DNA of 64,000 bases, taken from positions 466,390,693 to 466,454,692 of the forward strand of contig OX336392.1 of assembly GCA_946902985.2 (NCBI GenBank), given 5' to 3'. Source of the DNA: Meconema thalassinum (taxonomy: Eukaryota > Arthropoda > Insecta > Orthoptera > Tettigoniidae). The notes under the pieces are model-generated. The model saw nothing but the letters and a program-made list of their open reading frames with translations. It did no database searches and had not been told where the DNA came from. Within the stretch, counting starts at the first letter, position 1, and each line of letters starts with the position of its first letter. Made by a program: the position numbers and the translations under genes. Below, in pieces: positions 1 through 10,226 of this stretch.

Positions 1-1867
1 AGCTTTAGAATCAAATAAATAACCATCTTGAGAGGCTAACAAGTGTAGGGATCGGATAGCAAGGAAAGCGGAAGGTTTTAAGCCATAAGTAACTGTTTTT
101 AAACGAAATACCTTAATGGGCTTACTGATTTCGTCGCGCCACAAGATTCTTTGGAGATCTCGTTGTTCAGGCTGAATTAAAACTTGGCGGTACATCTGTT
201 TTATATCCGCTATAACAGCTATGGGAAATAATCGAAAGTTTAAGAGTATAGCAGATAGATCTGACTGAATAGCAGGACCAGAGTATAGAGTATCGTTAAG
301 GCTGTTGCCATTAACGTCAGGTGATGAACCATTGAAAAGAACTCGAATTTTGTCCTTTACAAGAGGGTTTTTCCACACGGGATGATGATTTAAGAAAACC
401 GTTTCAATTGGGGTGTGTAATTCATCATCAGATTTGTTAACAACTTCCATATGATCTAAGCTTTCATACTCATCCATGAAATCAGTGTACTGCTGTTTAA
501 CGAGAGGTTCTTTCTTGAATTTGCTCTCGATAGCAAAGAGAGCTTTTCTAGCTTCGGGTTGAGAGTTAATAAGTTTAGGGGGATTATGTAATCTTGGCAT
601 TTGAACAATGAACCGACCATTAGAAGAACGAGTGGTGGTGTTCAGAAAAAGTTGCTCACAGAATTCATTTTCTGAAGAGGTCACGTTAGGAGGATCAACG
701 CTTTCGAGTCTCCAAAACTGTTCCAGATCAGTATTGGCGAAGTAACATTGCGATGCGGGTTGGGGAGAATAATGGGGAAGTTGACCGGTGACTATCCATC
801 CAAAATTAGTGTCTCTGGCGACCACGTTTGAGGATAGCTTGCGAACCTGTTTACTGAGGCAATTCCAAAAAACATTGGCACTGAACAGAATGTCAATGGG
901 GTTTTGTATGTTAAACAAAGGATCGGCTAGCCTTAAATGCGAGGGAATGTTTAAACCTGAAATATCCACAGAGTGACTTGGAGTGTCTTCTCCAATGCTA
1001 TTGAGAATGAGACAATTCAGTTTAAGAAAGTTGTTTCTGTGGCAAATGTCTCTTATGGTTAGCTTTGAGAACTGTAAAGCTTGCGATTTTGAGCTGTTGA
1101 TGCCCGACACGTTAATAGAAGTAGGGTTTACAGGTAGGCCTAGTTTACTGATCAAAGAATTAGACACAAAATCATGAGTTGCCGCTGAATCAAGAAGACC
1201 GCGTGCACGGACCCTGTTGCCAAAGTTATCCTGAACTTCGATTTGGACAGTAGACAATAATACTTGAGCACTGCGAATGGACTTGACATTTTGAATGTAC
1301 GATGAAGCATTGGAATTGTTAGCATTATCACTTTTCTGAGAAGTAGATGCTGTCGATGACCTTGCCTGATCATGACGATGTAGTAGTGTGTGATGAGTTT
1401 TTTCACAATGGAAGCAAAGTCTTGTGGACTTGCAATTTGAAGCAGAATGAGTGGGCGCTAGGCAGTTGATGCAATGTTTGTTTTGGGAAACTAATTTTCT
1501 TCTGTCGTCGACTGACAGTTCTTTAAAGGATTTGCATAAATATAAGGCATTCGAATCTTTGCAAAGTATACACTTTAATGGTTCATTTAAACTCTTGCGA
1601 AGTTCGCTTTGAGTGTTTAAAACGAGAGAGCTAGCAATACGGCGTTCACTAGACCTAGTTGGGTAACCAGTGGTGTTTGGCTTAAATTTAGAGGAGCTGG
1701 ACCCAGGTTTTTGGGTACTAGACGCTAAGCGTTCGCTTTTAGGTTTGATAGACATTAATTCAAATTTAGAACTCGGAGATGAGGGTTCACTTTGATTTGC
1801 TAGAGCGGTTAACATTTATGAAAGTGACTAAATGCTCGTAAGAGTAGTCGTCTTCTCTAGAAAGTTC
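1..1867 (-). pseudogene. BEL/Pao retrotransposon gag-pol, part: Gag end, zinc knuckles, protease, start of RT
   Basis: On the minus strand one frame is open from 1815 to the window edge, so the gene continues outside the window. In order it shows a BEL-type zinc-knuckle block (CINCLAPTHSA, then LCFHCEKTHHTLL; about 1376-1482), a retropepsin-like site LLDSAATHDF (about 1170-1197), the linker FGWIVTG (about 790-810), and reverse transcriptase blocks ending in TYGLKPSAFLAIRSL at 46-90. Such proteins package, cleave and reverse-transcribe the element RNA. Gag residues EDDYSYEHLVTFIN continue upstream of 1815 in another frame, so there is a one-base shift near 1805 and the frame is broken. A 733-bp insertion at 1878-2610 separates this part from the Gag start. 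Family assignment is secure from motif order; activity is very unlikely. Confidence 0.9.
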
Positions 1868-1877
1868 AATCTCCCAG

Positions 1878-2610
1878 CCCCCCAGGGGCTCACATCTTGT
1901 GGGCGTGGGTTGGCGACCACGGGGCCCAGCTGAGTCCGGCATTGCTTCCACTTACTTGTGCCGGGCTCCTCTCCGTCTTCTTTCCTATCGACCTCACTTG
2001 GTCAACTCTTGTTCTCTTCTGCCCCGACGGTATTAGGGTATCCGAGGCCTAGGGAGTCTCTTCCTTTCCCGCCTTAATTGGCCCTTGTCTCATCTTTTCT
2101 GATTCCCTCCTGCGAGGGGTTAGCCTTCTTTTTCTTTTCCTTTTACCTCCTGCCTTGTGCTCAAGGCCCTTAAGGAGGCAGGGTGTATGTAGCCCCACCA
2201 CGTCTGGTGCACCCTAGATAATGCTACACCCTCAGGGGCTCACGGCTGGTGAGTTCGGGAGTTGGCGACCCCGAGGGATTCCTGAGCTGGGTCCGTTTTC
2301 CCCTTTTGTCCCTTACCTTTGGGGCGGACCCTCTCCTCTTTCACTTTCCTATCTGCCTTTCATGGCTCTCCTTCCTTCAAAGTCCCTCAATCCGCCTTCT
2401 TCGAGGGTTGAGGGCATTTCTTTTCCTCCTGTCCTTTATTTGCCTTATTCTCCTTTATTTTTCCATTTCTTCTTCTAGTATGTAGGTTAGTAGTTAGTTT
2501 TAGTTTTTAAGTTCACTTTTCTTTTTTCATCTTCACGATCACCCGAACCATCAGGGGCCGATAACCTAGATGTTAGGCCCCTTAAAACAACAATCATCAT
2601 CATCATCATC
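1878..2610 (+). mobile_element. Type A LINE-tailed short element, full length, inserted in BEL gag
   Basis: Starts CCCCCCAGGGGCTCACATCT and ends in the shared tail with an AGGGGCC/GGCCCCT stem and ATC repeats. The 10-bp target duplication aatctcccag is seen at 1868-1877 and 2611-2620, so both ends are exact. The element has no gene of its own; its open frames are short and not conserved as protein. A second block at about 2230-2290 (CAGGGGCTCACGG, GTTGGCGACC, GAGCTGGGTCCG) resembles the 5' head, so the body is built from two related units about 350 bp apart. It is non-autonomous and probably mobilised by the LINE that shares its tail (see 6771-14154). Confidence 0.9.
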
Positions 2611-2620
2611 AATCTCCCAG

Positions 2621-3439
2621 GCTTTAAGGGTAGCAGCATCAACTTAAGAAACCACTAAATGTATTAGGAAAGTATCCCAGTGTTCAGTGGGTTGATCTAA
2701 TTGGGACAGAGCTTTAACGTGAAGTTGTGTAGTGTCAACGAGAGTACGGAAACTAGTGACGTCATTGTGCTGTGACGCAAGTAGGTTGAATAGAGCCTTC
2801 ATATGGCGTTGAATACGTAACCGTAAATTTCCGTATATTTCTTTTAATAAGTTAAAGGCAATGGGGGTAATTTTCGGCCCTTAAAGGGAGTGCTTCAACT
2901 AACTGCAGAGCTTGACCTCGGAGGACAGATCTCAAATAATGAAACTTGTAGATGACTTGAATGTCTTCATTGTCATGAACAAGAGAGCAAAATAATTCAT
3001 GGAAAGAATCCCAAGTAGATTCGTCTCCGGAGAAGTGGGGTTAATCAATTTTAGGTAGAATTGGCTTGGGCTTGTGAGTACTATCGCGGAAAGAAGTTTG
3101 TGGTTCGTGAAGGGAGCCAAGAACAGAAGCGTCCTTTTTCTGCTCCTCTTCGAGTTGGCGTATTATTTTGAAAGCAGAACCTATGCCTTCGTAATATTGG
3201 TTTTCTACTTCGACTCGATCTTCGGTTTGATTGAGCATACAAGTTTCTATTTCAGTTTGGATGTTACAATAATTTTCATATGAGCGTTCAAAATTCCCTT
3301 ACACGATGTTTTAACAAGTCTAATTGAGCTTCTGAGGGATCTAGCTCTTTGATGTATTTTCTGAATCGGGTAGTTTGTCCTTTATAGGATGCTCGTTTAG
3401 AAGTAAGTTTTTCATCCTTATCCTTTTCAGTAGGAGCCA
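2621..3439 (-). pseudogene. BEL/Pao gag, N-terminal part
   Basis: Reading minus from an ATG at 3439, the product begins MAPTEKDKDEKL and carries the Gag core of BEL/Pao elements (DUF1759-like), with the hallmark PHFSGDEST-WDSFHELFCSLV around 2985-3035 and HYLRSVLRGQALQLVEALPL around 2885-2945. The frame changes at least three times (near 3290, 3045 and in 2640-2880), and stops interrupt the C-terminal half, so no complete Gag can be made. The Gag text continues as TLKAWE directly up to the insertion at 1878-2610 and resumes on its other side. The start was chosen because it follows the primer binding site by about 245 bases and opens the frame with Gag similarity. Confidence 0.8.
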
Positions 3440-3683
3440 TGTCAAGGTAAATAGATTAAAGTATAACTCACGAAACTGTGGAACCTTGGAAATGCTGTCA
3501 GGCTGGCAGCAGCAAATAAGTTGAAAGAAAGGGACACACCAAAGGAGACAGGAGCGGCCTCTTTCCCCTTCACAGGCTTTGCACGATGTAGTTATAGCTG
3601 AAAAATTCAAAGCATATATTAATAATTTGCAAGGTATTGTCAAATAACCTTTCAAAAAGAATAACAAATGACGAATGGACTCT

Positions 3684-3701
3684 CCCGGGTTTCGGGGACC
3701 A
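3684..3701 (-). other. BEL/Pao primer binding site
   Basis: On the minus strand TGGTCCCCGAAACCCGGG lies about 245 bases upstream of the Gag start. It begins with TGG (complement of a tRNA CCA end) and closely resembles the primer binding sites I know from insect BEL/Pao elements. The 5' LTR should therefore end just to the right, a few bases beyond 3702. Only one LTR lies in the window. Confidence 0.7.
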
Positions 3702-6549
3702 AATTTTGGGTAGATTATTGGCTGAGGAATAACCTAACCACCAAGGGAAGATGATAAAGAAAAGGGAGTGGGTTTCGGACTGGAGAAAAAGGATGGAGAA
3801 ATAGGAGGAGAGTCCCACAAAAGTTATAAATTTAACTTTAAATGCACTCAAAGGCGGTTGCCACTGCAAATCCGCTCCCTGATACCTAAAGTGGGTAAGG
3901 ACCTGGGCAAAGCTGACGGGAAACGCAGCTAGGCCTTGGGCGGTTTGCAAGAGAATGGCTTTAGCGTATTCCTTCTCAAGCATGCATATGCCTACTATGG
4001 GGAAGGGTGATGGTCTGGCAAGACAAAGAGTAACAGACTTATTGTATGTCTGTTCAAAGGAATTAGTTTTTGAACAAGTGATTCGAAGAATGCCAATAAT
4101 TTGAATAGGTTTCGATATTTCCAGTTTTCGAAGTTGTAGAGTTCCTGAAAAGCGACCAAGTGCTTCCAAGAAGGATAGTGATAAAATAATTATACTTTTG
4201 GAAATAATTTTGGTAAGTGCACCAATAGTTGCATTTGGAAATGGCTAAGCTTTTACCCAGCAAGGCGCCGACTGAACGTTTAGGCAAGGAGAAACACTTA
4301 AATTTTGAAAAACCAAGAATTGGAGAGAATCTCCACAAGCAGGAAGCTGGCGTAGCGAGCTATGCTTGCCTTACTGGCCAGTTAGAATTAGCTATTAAAT
4401 CTAAGAGAGACTTTACCGAGTTGGCAACTTAGAGTTCTTGCTCAAATGCAACAAGTGGTTAAAACCCTATCACAAAATTTATTTGCATTAACGAGGGCAT
4501 GAACCTAGGAAGAGTCAGGAAAGACAGGATCTTGCCTAACTGTAGTATTAGAGAAATGATGAGTGAAAAAAGGAACTTGTATTTATTTTAACAATGCAAA
4601 AGAGCGTAATGAATTTAACAAATAAGTAGTAGTCTTTTGCCAAATATATAATTTACACTTTATAACAAATGAGGTCACAGACCTCAGAAAAAACATCTAA
4701 AGTTTGCGCCAGGCAATTAACAATTCTATTGGTTTCAAACCTTTATATGTTTTAAAACCCTCGCAAGATTTTAAAATAGAGATGATAAAGTACAAAAGTT
4801 AAGAACAATTAAAGTGATTAAAGTTAGACAGTAAATTGAGTACAAGGTGTGTACTTCTAGAAATTTCTGAGAAAATATTCTAGAAAGAGTAACAACTTTG
4901 AAAATAACAATAAAAAACAGGAAGAATAGAATAGAAGTTCCTAACTTCTTATATTTAAGCGGAATTACCTTTTTTTTTGTGTTTATAAAAATAGGACGGG
5001 TCACCTAATGTGAAACCTGAAGAGAAAGTCGACAGGATGGTTCTAGACCTCCTATGTTTAAGTAGGGATCACGAGCCAAATGGGGCAAGATTCCCTTTCG
5101 TGAAACCCAGAAATAACTCACTATGAGTTGAAAGAATTGTATTCCCTAATTAGAAGGGAGACACAAGATAATTAGAAACGTGTACAAGACACGTAATTGT
5201 GCAGAAATTAATTAATTACATGTAAGCAAAAGTGGGAGGGCACTTCTCTAGCGTGACACCTCATTGAAAAAGACCTAAAGTAACAATTTTATTTTGGGTT
5301 GTTAGTAAGGGGTTTAGGAAAGATCAACTGGGATAGAAGGTAAATGTTCATGGCCGTATTTATAATAATCGGACGAGCGCGACGCGGAGGAAATACTGAA
5401 AGAACACTGTTTTTCACTATAGTCTGTTGAAATGGATGAAAAGTTCACTGTAGTAGCGCAAAGTTTATGGCAAAGAAAGTTATTGCAATTATGGAAAATA
5501 ACTAGTTACACTGGATAGGCGAGAGTCTATTGCTTGAGAAGGTTGTAGATTATCATTAAATACGCCAGAGAAAATTCCAACGGAGGAAGGAACATACGCT
5601 AATGAGCAGTAATTTGTAAGGAAGATTCCTCATTTTTAAATAGTATTCCCACAAGTGAGTGGAAAATACATGACGGCACGACTTGTAGATAGAGTGCAGA
5701 TTCTGGAAGGTTCCAGAACGATCCAAGTAGAAGAATATGGCCAAAGTTATTCCAGTTGTGGAACGAGCTTAATATTTTATAGACGGTGGGTATTCAATAA
5801 TATCCCACGTTGTGAGAAGATCTCTCATTTAACAAGCATGAGAAGTGTTGCTTCTTACGAAGATTGGCTTAGACAGACAAAGCTCAATATGGAAAATCCC
5901 GCGAAGGATGATTATTGCCACAAATAAGTAATCTCACACTGCCTATAAATGATTATGAAAAGCATGTAGTTGTTAAAAGTCGATGAGAATGAAGTTAAAA
6001 CTTGAAGTCTGTACTTATCTTTGCTTCATGGCGATGGTGAAGCTCCCTTTGATGATTCAAGTTCCAACATGGCGTGGAATCTAAAGAATGCCTCTTTGGT
6101 TCATGAGGCTGGCTCTAGTTGAGCCTTGACTGACTAAGTCGACTGCCGACGTACAAGTGAGACCCACTCAGCGAAGCGCAGAGGGACCAGGAAAGGGAGA
6201 AGAGTGGGGGGTAGGAGACAAAAGGAAAACATATAAGCATAACCAACATTGAAAAGTTAATTTTCTTGATGAGATGCTCTTCAAAGAGTTGATAGTAGGC
6301 GACACTATCGCAGCCTGGTGGGTGAAAAAGTAGACGAAGTTCTCTTGATCACGGAGATGATAGCTGGCGATGGCGACGAGATCTGGTGGCCAAATTGATA
6401 AGGAAGTCCTCTTGCACCGGGAAGAATTGAGGAACTTCAGAGATTCGCTGCTAGATGACGCTAGGTTAGTCATGGAAGATATATATCTAGAACAGACTCA
6501 CGAATAACATGAGAACCCTAAACAGCAAAGAGAACATAGGAGATCACTG
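3702..6549. other. Probable BEL 5' LTR followed by unassigned DNA
   Basis: The first several hundred bases should be the 5' LTR of the antisense BEL/Pao element, because the primer binding site ends at 3701. I cannot place its outer end, since the partner LTR is outside the window. The longest minus frames here (3570-4169, 4063-4338, 6168-6473) show no recognisable domain, and I see no RNA gene or terminal repeats. The L2-like LINE begins by about 6550. Confidence 0.4.
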
Positions 6550-6770
6550 TTGGTGTTTGAGAAAAAGGAAGGTATGAACAAGCAAAGAGCATTAAAAAAT
6601 ACTGTATCTTACCGTACACCAAAGGGTCCTGATAATATTGTTAGTGAAGTACTTAAACTAGGAGGTAGGGCCGTGGCACGATACTTGGAGGTGATGTTTA
6701 ATGTGTCCATAAACAATGCGCAAATCCCAGATGACTGGAAAAGAGCTACGGTAGTCCCAATATTTAAGGG
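6550..6770 (+). pseudogene. L2/CR1-like LINE, reverse transcriptase fragment 1
   Basis: The frame reads TPKGPDNIVSEVLK and then PDDWKRATVVPIFKG, the start of a non-LTR reverse transcriptase domain (the block before the NYRPVSL motif). The reading continues across a large insertion at 14155, where the same 12 bases (aatatttaaggg) recur. No endonuclease domain is seen to the left, so this copy is 5'-truncated or its 5' part is too decayed to see. It belongs with the fragments at 14167-14500 and 16742-17812. Confidence 0.8.
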
Positions 6771-7405
6771 CCCCCCTGTGGGTGGGGGGTTTAGAATACA
6801 CCCACGGTATCCCCTGCCTGTCGTTAGAGGCGACTATAAGGGGCGACCATGGCTATACTTTAAGGACTCCGCGTTGTTTTGTGAATTGGACTCCCAGTGG
6901 GTGGGAGTAAGCGAATACATCCACGGTACTCCCTGCCAGTCGTAAAAGGCGACTAAAAGGGCTTCTCGGAACGGTCCCCTTTCGAGGGTTTGACAGTCAG
7001 CTCTAAAAGACATACACCCGTGCGGTATTTCTCTCATTAGGTTATATCGCACTGCTTTCAGGGTCTGGCAACCAAAATTTCTATATGTGCGTGCTGTTAG
7101 GGGATGGGCCACTTACGCTAGCGACTACGCTCGAAAGCCTGTTCCGGTCTTGGCCGCGCCGACAGGTGGGTGTGCCATGTACCCGTTCAGTAGTATCCGC
7201 CTGACTACGCAGGTCCCCGCACAGCCGAATGTCTGAGCTGTAAAATCCAGTATATGCCAAGGGGTACATGCCGATACGGCATTGTAAAACATCGGACACC
7301 CGGGCAATGCCTTCCAAGCTAGGCGGGCCTTGCCCTGGCTGGGTAGCGCCTACTGTGACGGCCCGTGATCGGATGTCGGTGGCATTCGGGGAGGATGATC
7401 TGGCC

Positions 7406-10192
7406 ATGGGTTCAAAAAGAAAAATCCCCAACCAGGGTGGACCTACACCCAAACAGGGTGGTCCTACACCCTATCCCCCAGGGGCTCCCTTCTAGTGGGC
7501 GTGGGTTGGCGACCACGGGGCCCCAGCTGAGTCCGGCATTGCTTCCACTTACTTGTGCCGGGCTCCTCTCTTTCTTCTTTCCTGTCGACCTTCCTTGGTC
7601 AACTCTTGTTCTCTTCCGACCCCGACGGTATTAGGGTATCCGAGGCCTAGGGAGTCTCTTCTTTTCCCGCCTTAATTGGCCCTTGTCTCATCTTTCCTGA
7701 TACCCTCCTTCTGTGAGGGGTCAGCCTTCTTGTTCTTTTCCTTTTACCTCCTGCCTTGTGCTCAAGGCCCTTAAGGAGGCAGGGTGTATGTAGCCCCACC
7801 ACTTCTGGTGCACCGTCGATAATGCTACACCCTCAGGGGCTCACGGCTGGTGAGTTCGGGCGTTGGCGACCCCGAGGGATCCTGAGCTGGGTCCGTTTTC
7901 CCCCTTTTGTCCCTTCCCTTTGGGGCGGACCTTCTCCTCTCTCCCCTCCCCTCTCCTCTTTTCCTTCTATTTCCTTTTCTCTTTCAGATTCCCGCACTGT
8001 TTTTGTTACTCGAATCACCGTGTATCTCAATTCCCTTTTATCGATTTTTAAGGCATTTTTGATCTATGTTGCATTTTGTAAGTTTTTTTCGATCTAAATT
8101 ACATCTCGCGATTGTTTTCAACCTCTATTGCATTTTGTAAAGATTGACAATCTAAATTGCTTTTTAGTAAGTCTTTCAATGCAGGTTGCGGGGCCTTTTA
8201 GTGAGTATTTTGAATTTCAATTGCATTTTGTAAGTATTTTCAACCAAAACCGCATTTCGCACGAATTTTGAATCTAAATTGCATTTTGTTTGGGGGCATT
8301 TTGCACATATTTTGATTCTCAATTGCATTTTGTGGGTATTTTGAATCTAAATTACATTTTGTGAAGTATTTTCAATCTAAATTGCTTTTTGTAAGTATTG
8401 TCAATCCACATGAGTCGTTGGAATCATCGTACATTTTGTAAGCATTTTCAATTTCAATTGCATTCTGTAAGTATTTTGAATTTCGATTGCACTTTGTGAA
8501 TAATTTGGATTGGAACTGGGATAAGGCCTATTTCAATCTGAATTGCATTGTGTATTTTCAATTTCAATTGCATTTTGTAAGTATTTTGAACCTCAATTGC
8601 ATTTTGTACGTATTTTCGATCTCATTTGCATTTTGTAAGTATTTTGAATTTCAGTTGCTTTTTGTAAGTATTTCGACGCTACATTGCATTTTGTACGTAT
8701 TTTGAACCTAGCCTTCATTTTGTGGGTATTTTTCAATCTATTCCTTTTGTGACTCTTTTCGTTCTAAATTCCCTTTTGTAAGAACATTTTGTGAATCGTT
8801 TCAATCCGAGTTCCTTTTTGTAAGTATTTTCCGTCTCATTTTTTTTTTCGTTCTGGTTTCCGTTTCATTATCATCTTCGCTATCACCCAGATCATTAGGG
8901 GCCGATAACCTAGATGTTAGGCCCCTTAAAACAACAATTATCATCATCATCATCATCCTCTCCTCTTTCACTTTCCTATCTGCCTTTCATGGCTATCCTT
9001 CCTTCCAAGTCCCTCAATCCGCCTTCTTTGAGGGTTGAGGGTATTTCTTTTCCTCCTGTCCTTTATTTGCCTTATTCTCCTTTAGTTTTCCATTTCTTCT
9101 TCTAGTATGTAGGTTAGTAGTTAGTTTTAGTTTTAAGTTCGCTTTTCATTTTCATCTTCACGATCACCCAAACCACCAGGGGCCGATAACCTAGATGTTA
9201 GGCCCCTTAAAACAACAATTATCATCATCATCATCATCGGTCCTACACCCAAGTCTTTAACATTTGATTCCCTACGTGGATCAACCCCCTGGGAACAATC
9301 TGTGCGTGAAAATCTGGGTGCTAACACCCCCAAGTTTCTGGTAGCTACAAGAACAGATGGGGGTGATTTCAAGCTGGTAAAGAGTATTTTGTTTTCTCGC
9401 CACATAGAAGGTGTCTATGGTGAGCTTGAGAAAGTACAAAAGATGAGGAGCGGTAGCATTTTGCTCAAGACTAGGACTAGAGAGCAATTTGAACAACTTT
9501 TGCAATGTGACCACTTTGGCGACATTCCCGTCAAAGTTGAAAAGCACACGTCCCTGAATCTGGTCCGAGGAGTTATTTTCCACCGGGACCTGATTCTGAA
9601 CACTGACGAGGAGCTCAAGGAGGATATGCGGCACCGTCACGTGACTGATGTCCGGCGCATTACGCGCAAGGTCAATGGTCAAACCGTGGATACTGGTGCT
9701 TTCATTATTTCCTTTGAGCTTTCGGTGCTCCCGGAGAAAGTCAAGGTTACAAGTTACCGTTGTGACGTACGGCCTTATATCCCTCCACCAATGAGGTGTT
9801 ATAAGTGCCAGAAGTTCGGGCACATGTTATCCCGATGCTCGAGCCCCGCAATCTGCGGAACGGCGGAGGCGGCATCGTCGACCAGGGTCAGGAATTCGGC
9901 TCCTGACCCGTCTATATATCTTAAAGAGGCGGGGGCGGGTAAGAAGGGACCCCGCACTACGCATTCCCTTTCTCCAAAAAAGGGGAAGCCATCCGCACCC
10001 ACACCTTCGAATGCTTCTGCGCCTGGGGACGTTCCGGTCCCCAGATCTACGCGCTCCCCACGGAGTTCCCCCCGCCGCCGAACTGCGTCTAGGAAATCTT
10101 CCACCGAGTCGAGTCACTCCATGACCTCGCCTGAGGACATGGAGATTATAGTCGACGTAGTGGATGATGATCCTCCAGAGTCTAAGTTGTAG
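7406..10192 (+). CDS. LINE ORF1 (Gag-like RNA-binding protein), split by an insertion at 7472-9238
   Basis: The first 22 codons (from ATG 7406, MGSKRKIPNQ) end exactly at the insertion. The frame resumes at 9251 after the target duplication ggtcctacaccc (7460-7471 and 9239-9250) and runs to a stop at 10190-10192, giving about 335 residues if the insertion is removed. The middle part resembles ORF1 proteins of arthropod LINEs, followed by one CCHC zinc knuckle CYKCQKFGHMLSRC (about 9797-9840). A second knuckle expected after it is missing or scrambled. The C-terminus is Ser/Pro/Arg-rich, with an acidic end. It would coat LINE RNA in ribonucleoprotein particles. The start lies just after the GC-rich 5' UTR. 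The split makes it non-functional here, although no other lesion is obvious. Confidence 0.8.
7472..8956 (+). mobile_element. Type B LINE-tailed element in LINE ORF1
   Basis: It has the same 5' head as type A (CCCCCAGGGGCTCCCTTCTA), but after about 500 bp the body changes to a C/T-rich stretch and then, from about 8060 to 8850, to an AT-rich array of degenerate units of roughly 29-38 bp built on GCATTTTGTAAGTATTTTGAA. It ends with the common stem-loop tail and ATC repeats at about 8890-8956. The target duplication ggtcctacaccc encloses it together with the truncated copy that follows. It encodes no recognisable protein. Confidence 0.85.
8957..9238 (+). mobile_element. 5'-truncated type A copy joined to the tail of type B
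   Basis: Begins inside the type A body (ctctcctctttcac) directly after the ATC repeats of the preceding element, and ends with its own complete tail. The outer target duplication ggtcctacaccc follows at 9239. The simplest reading is a truncated insertion primed in the ATC repeats of the earlier tail. Confidence 0.8.
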
Positions 10193-10226
10193 CTTGCTGC
10201 TCCAACTTATTCTCTAAGTCCACACA

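Noticed and set aside
2221..2485. Recurring plus-strand frames such as MLHPQGLTAGEFG in every type A copy
   Set aside because: They drift and shift between copies; the C/T-rich body simply lacks stops. No sign of protein-level conservation.
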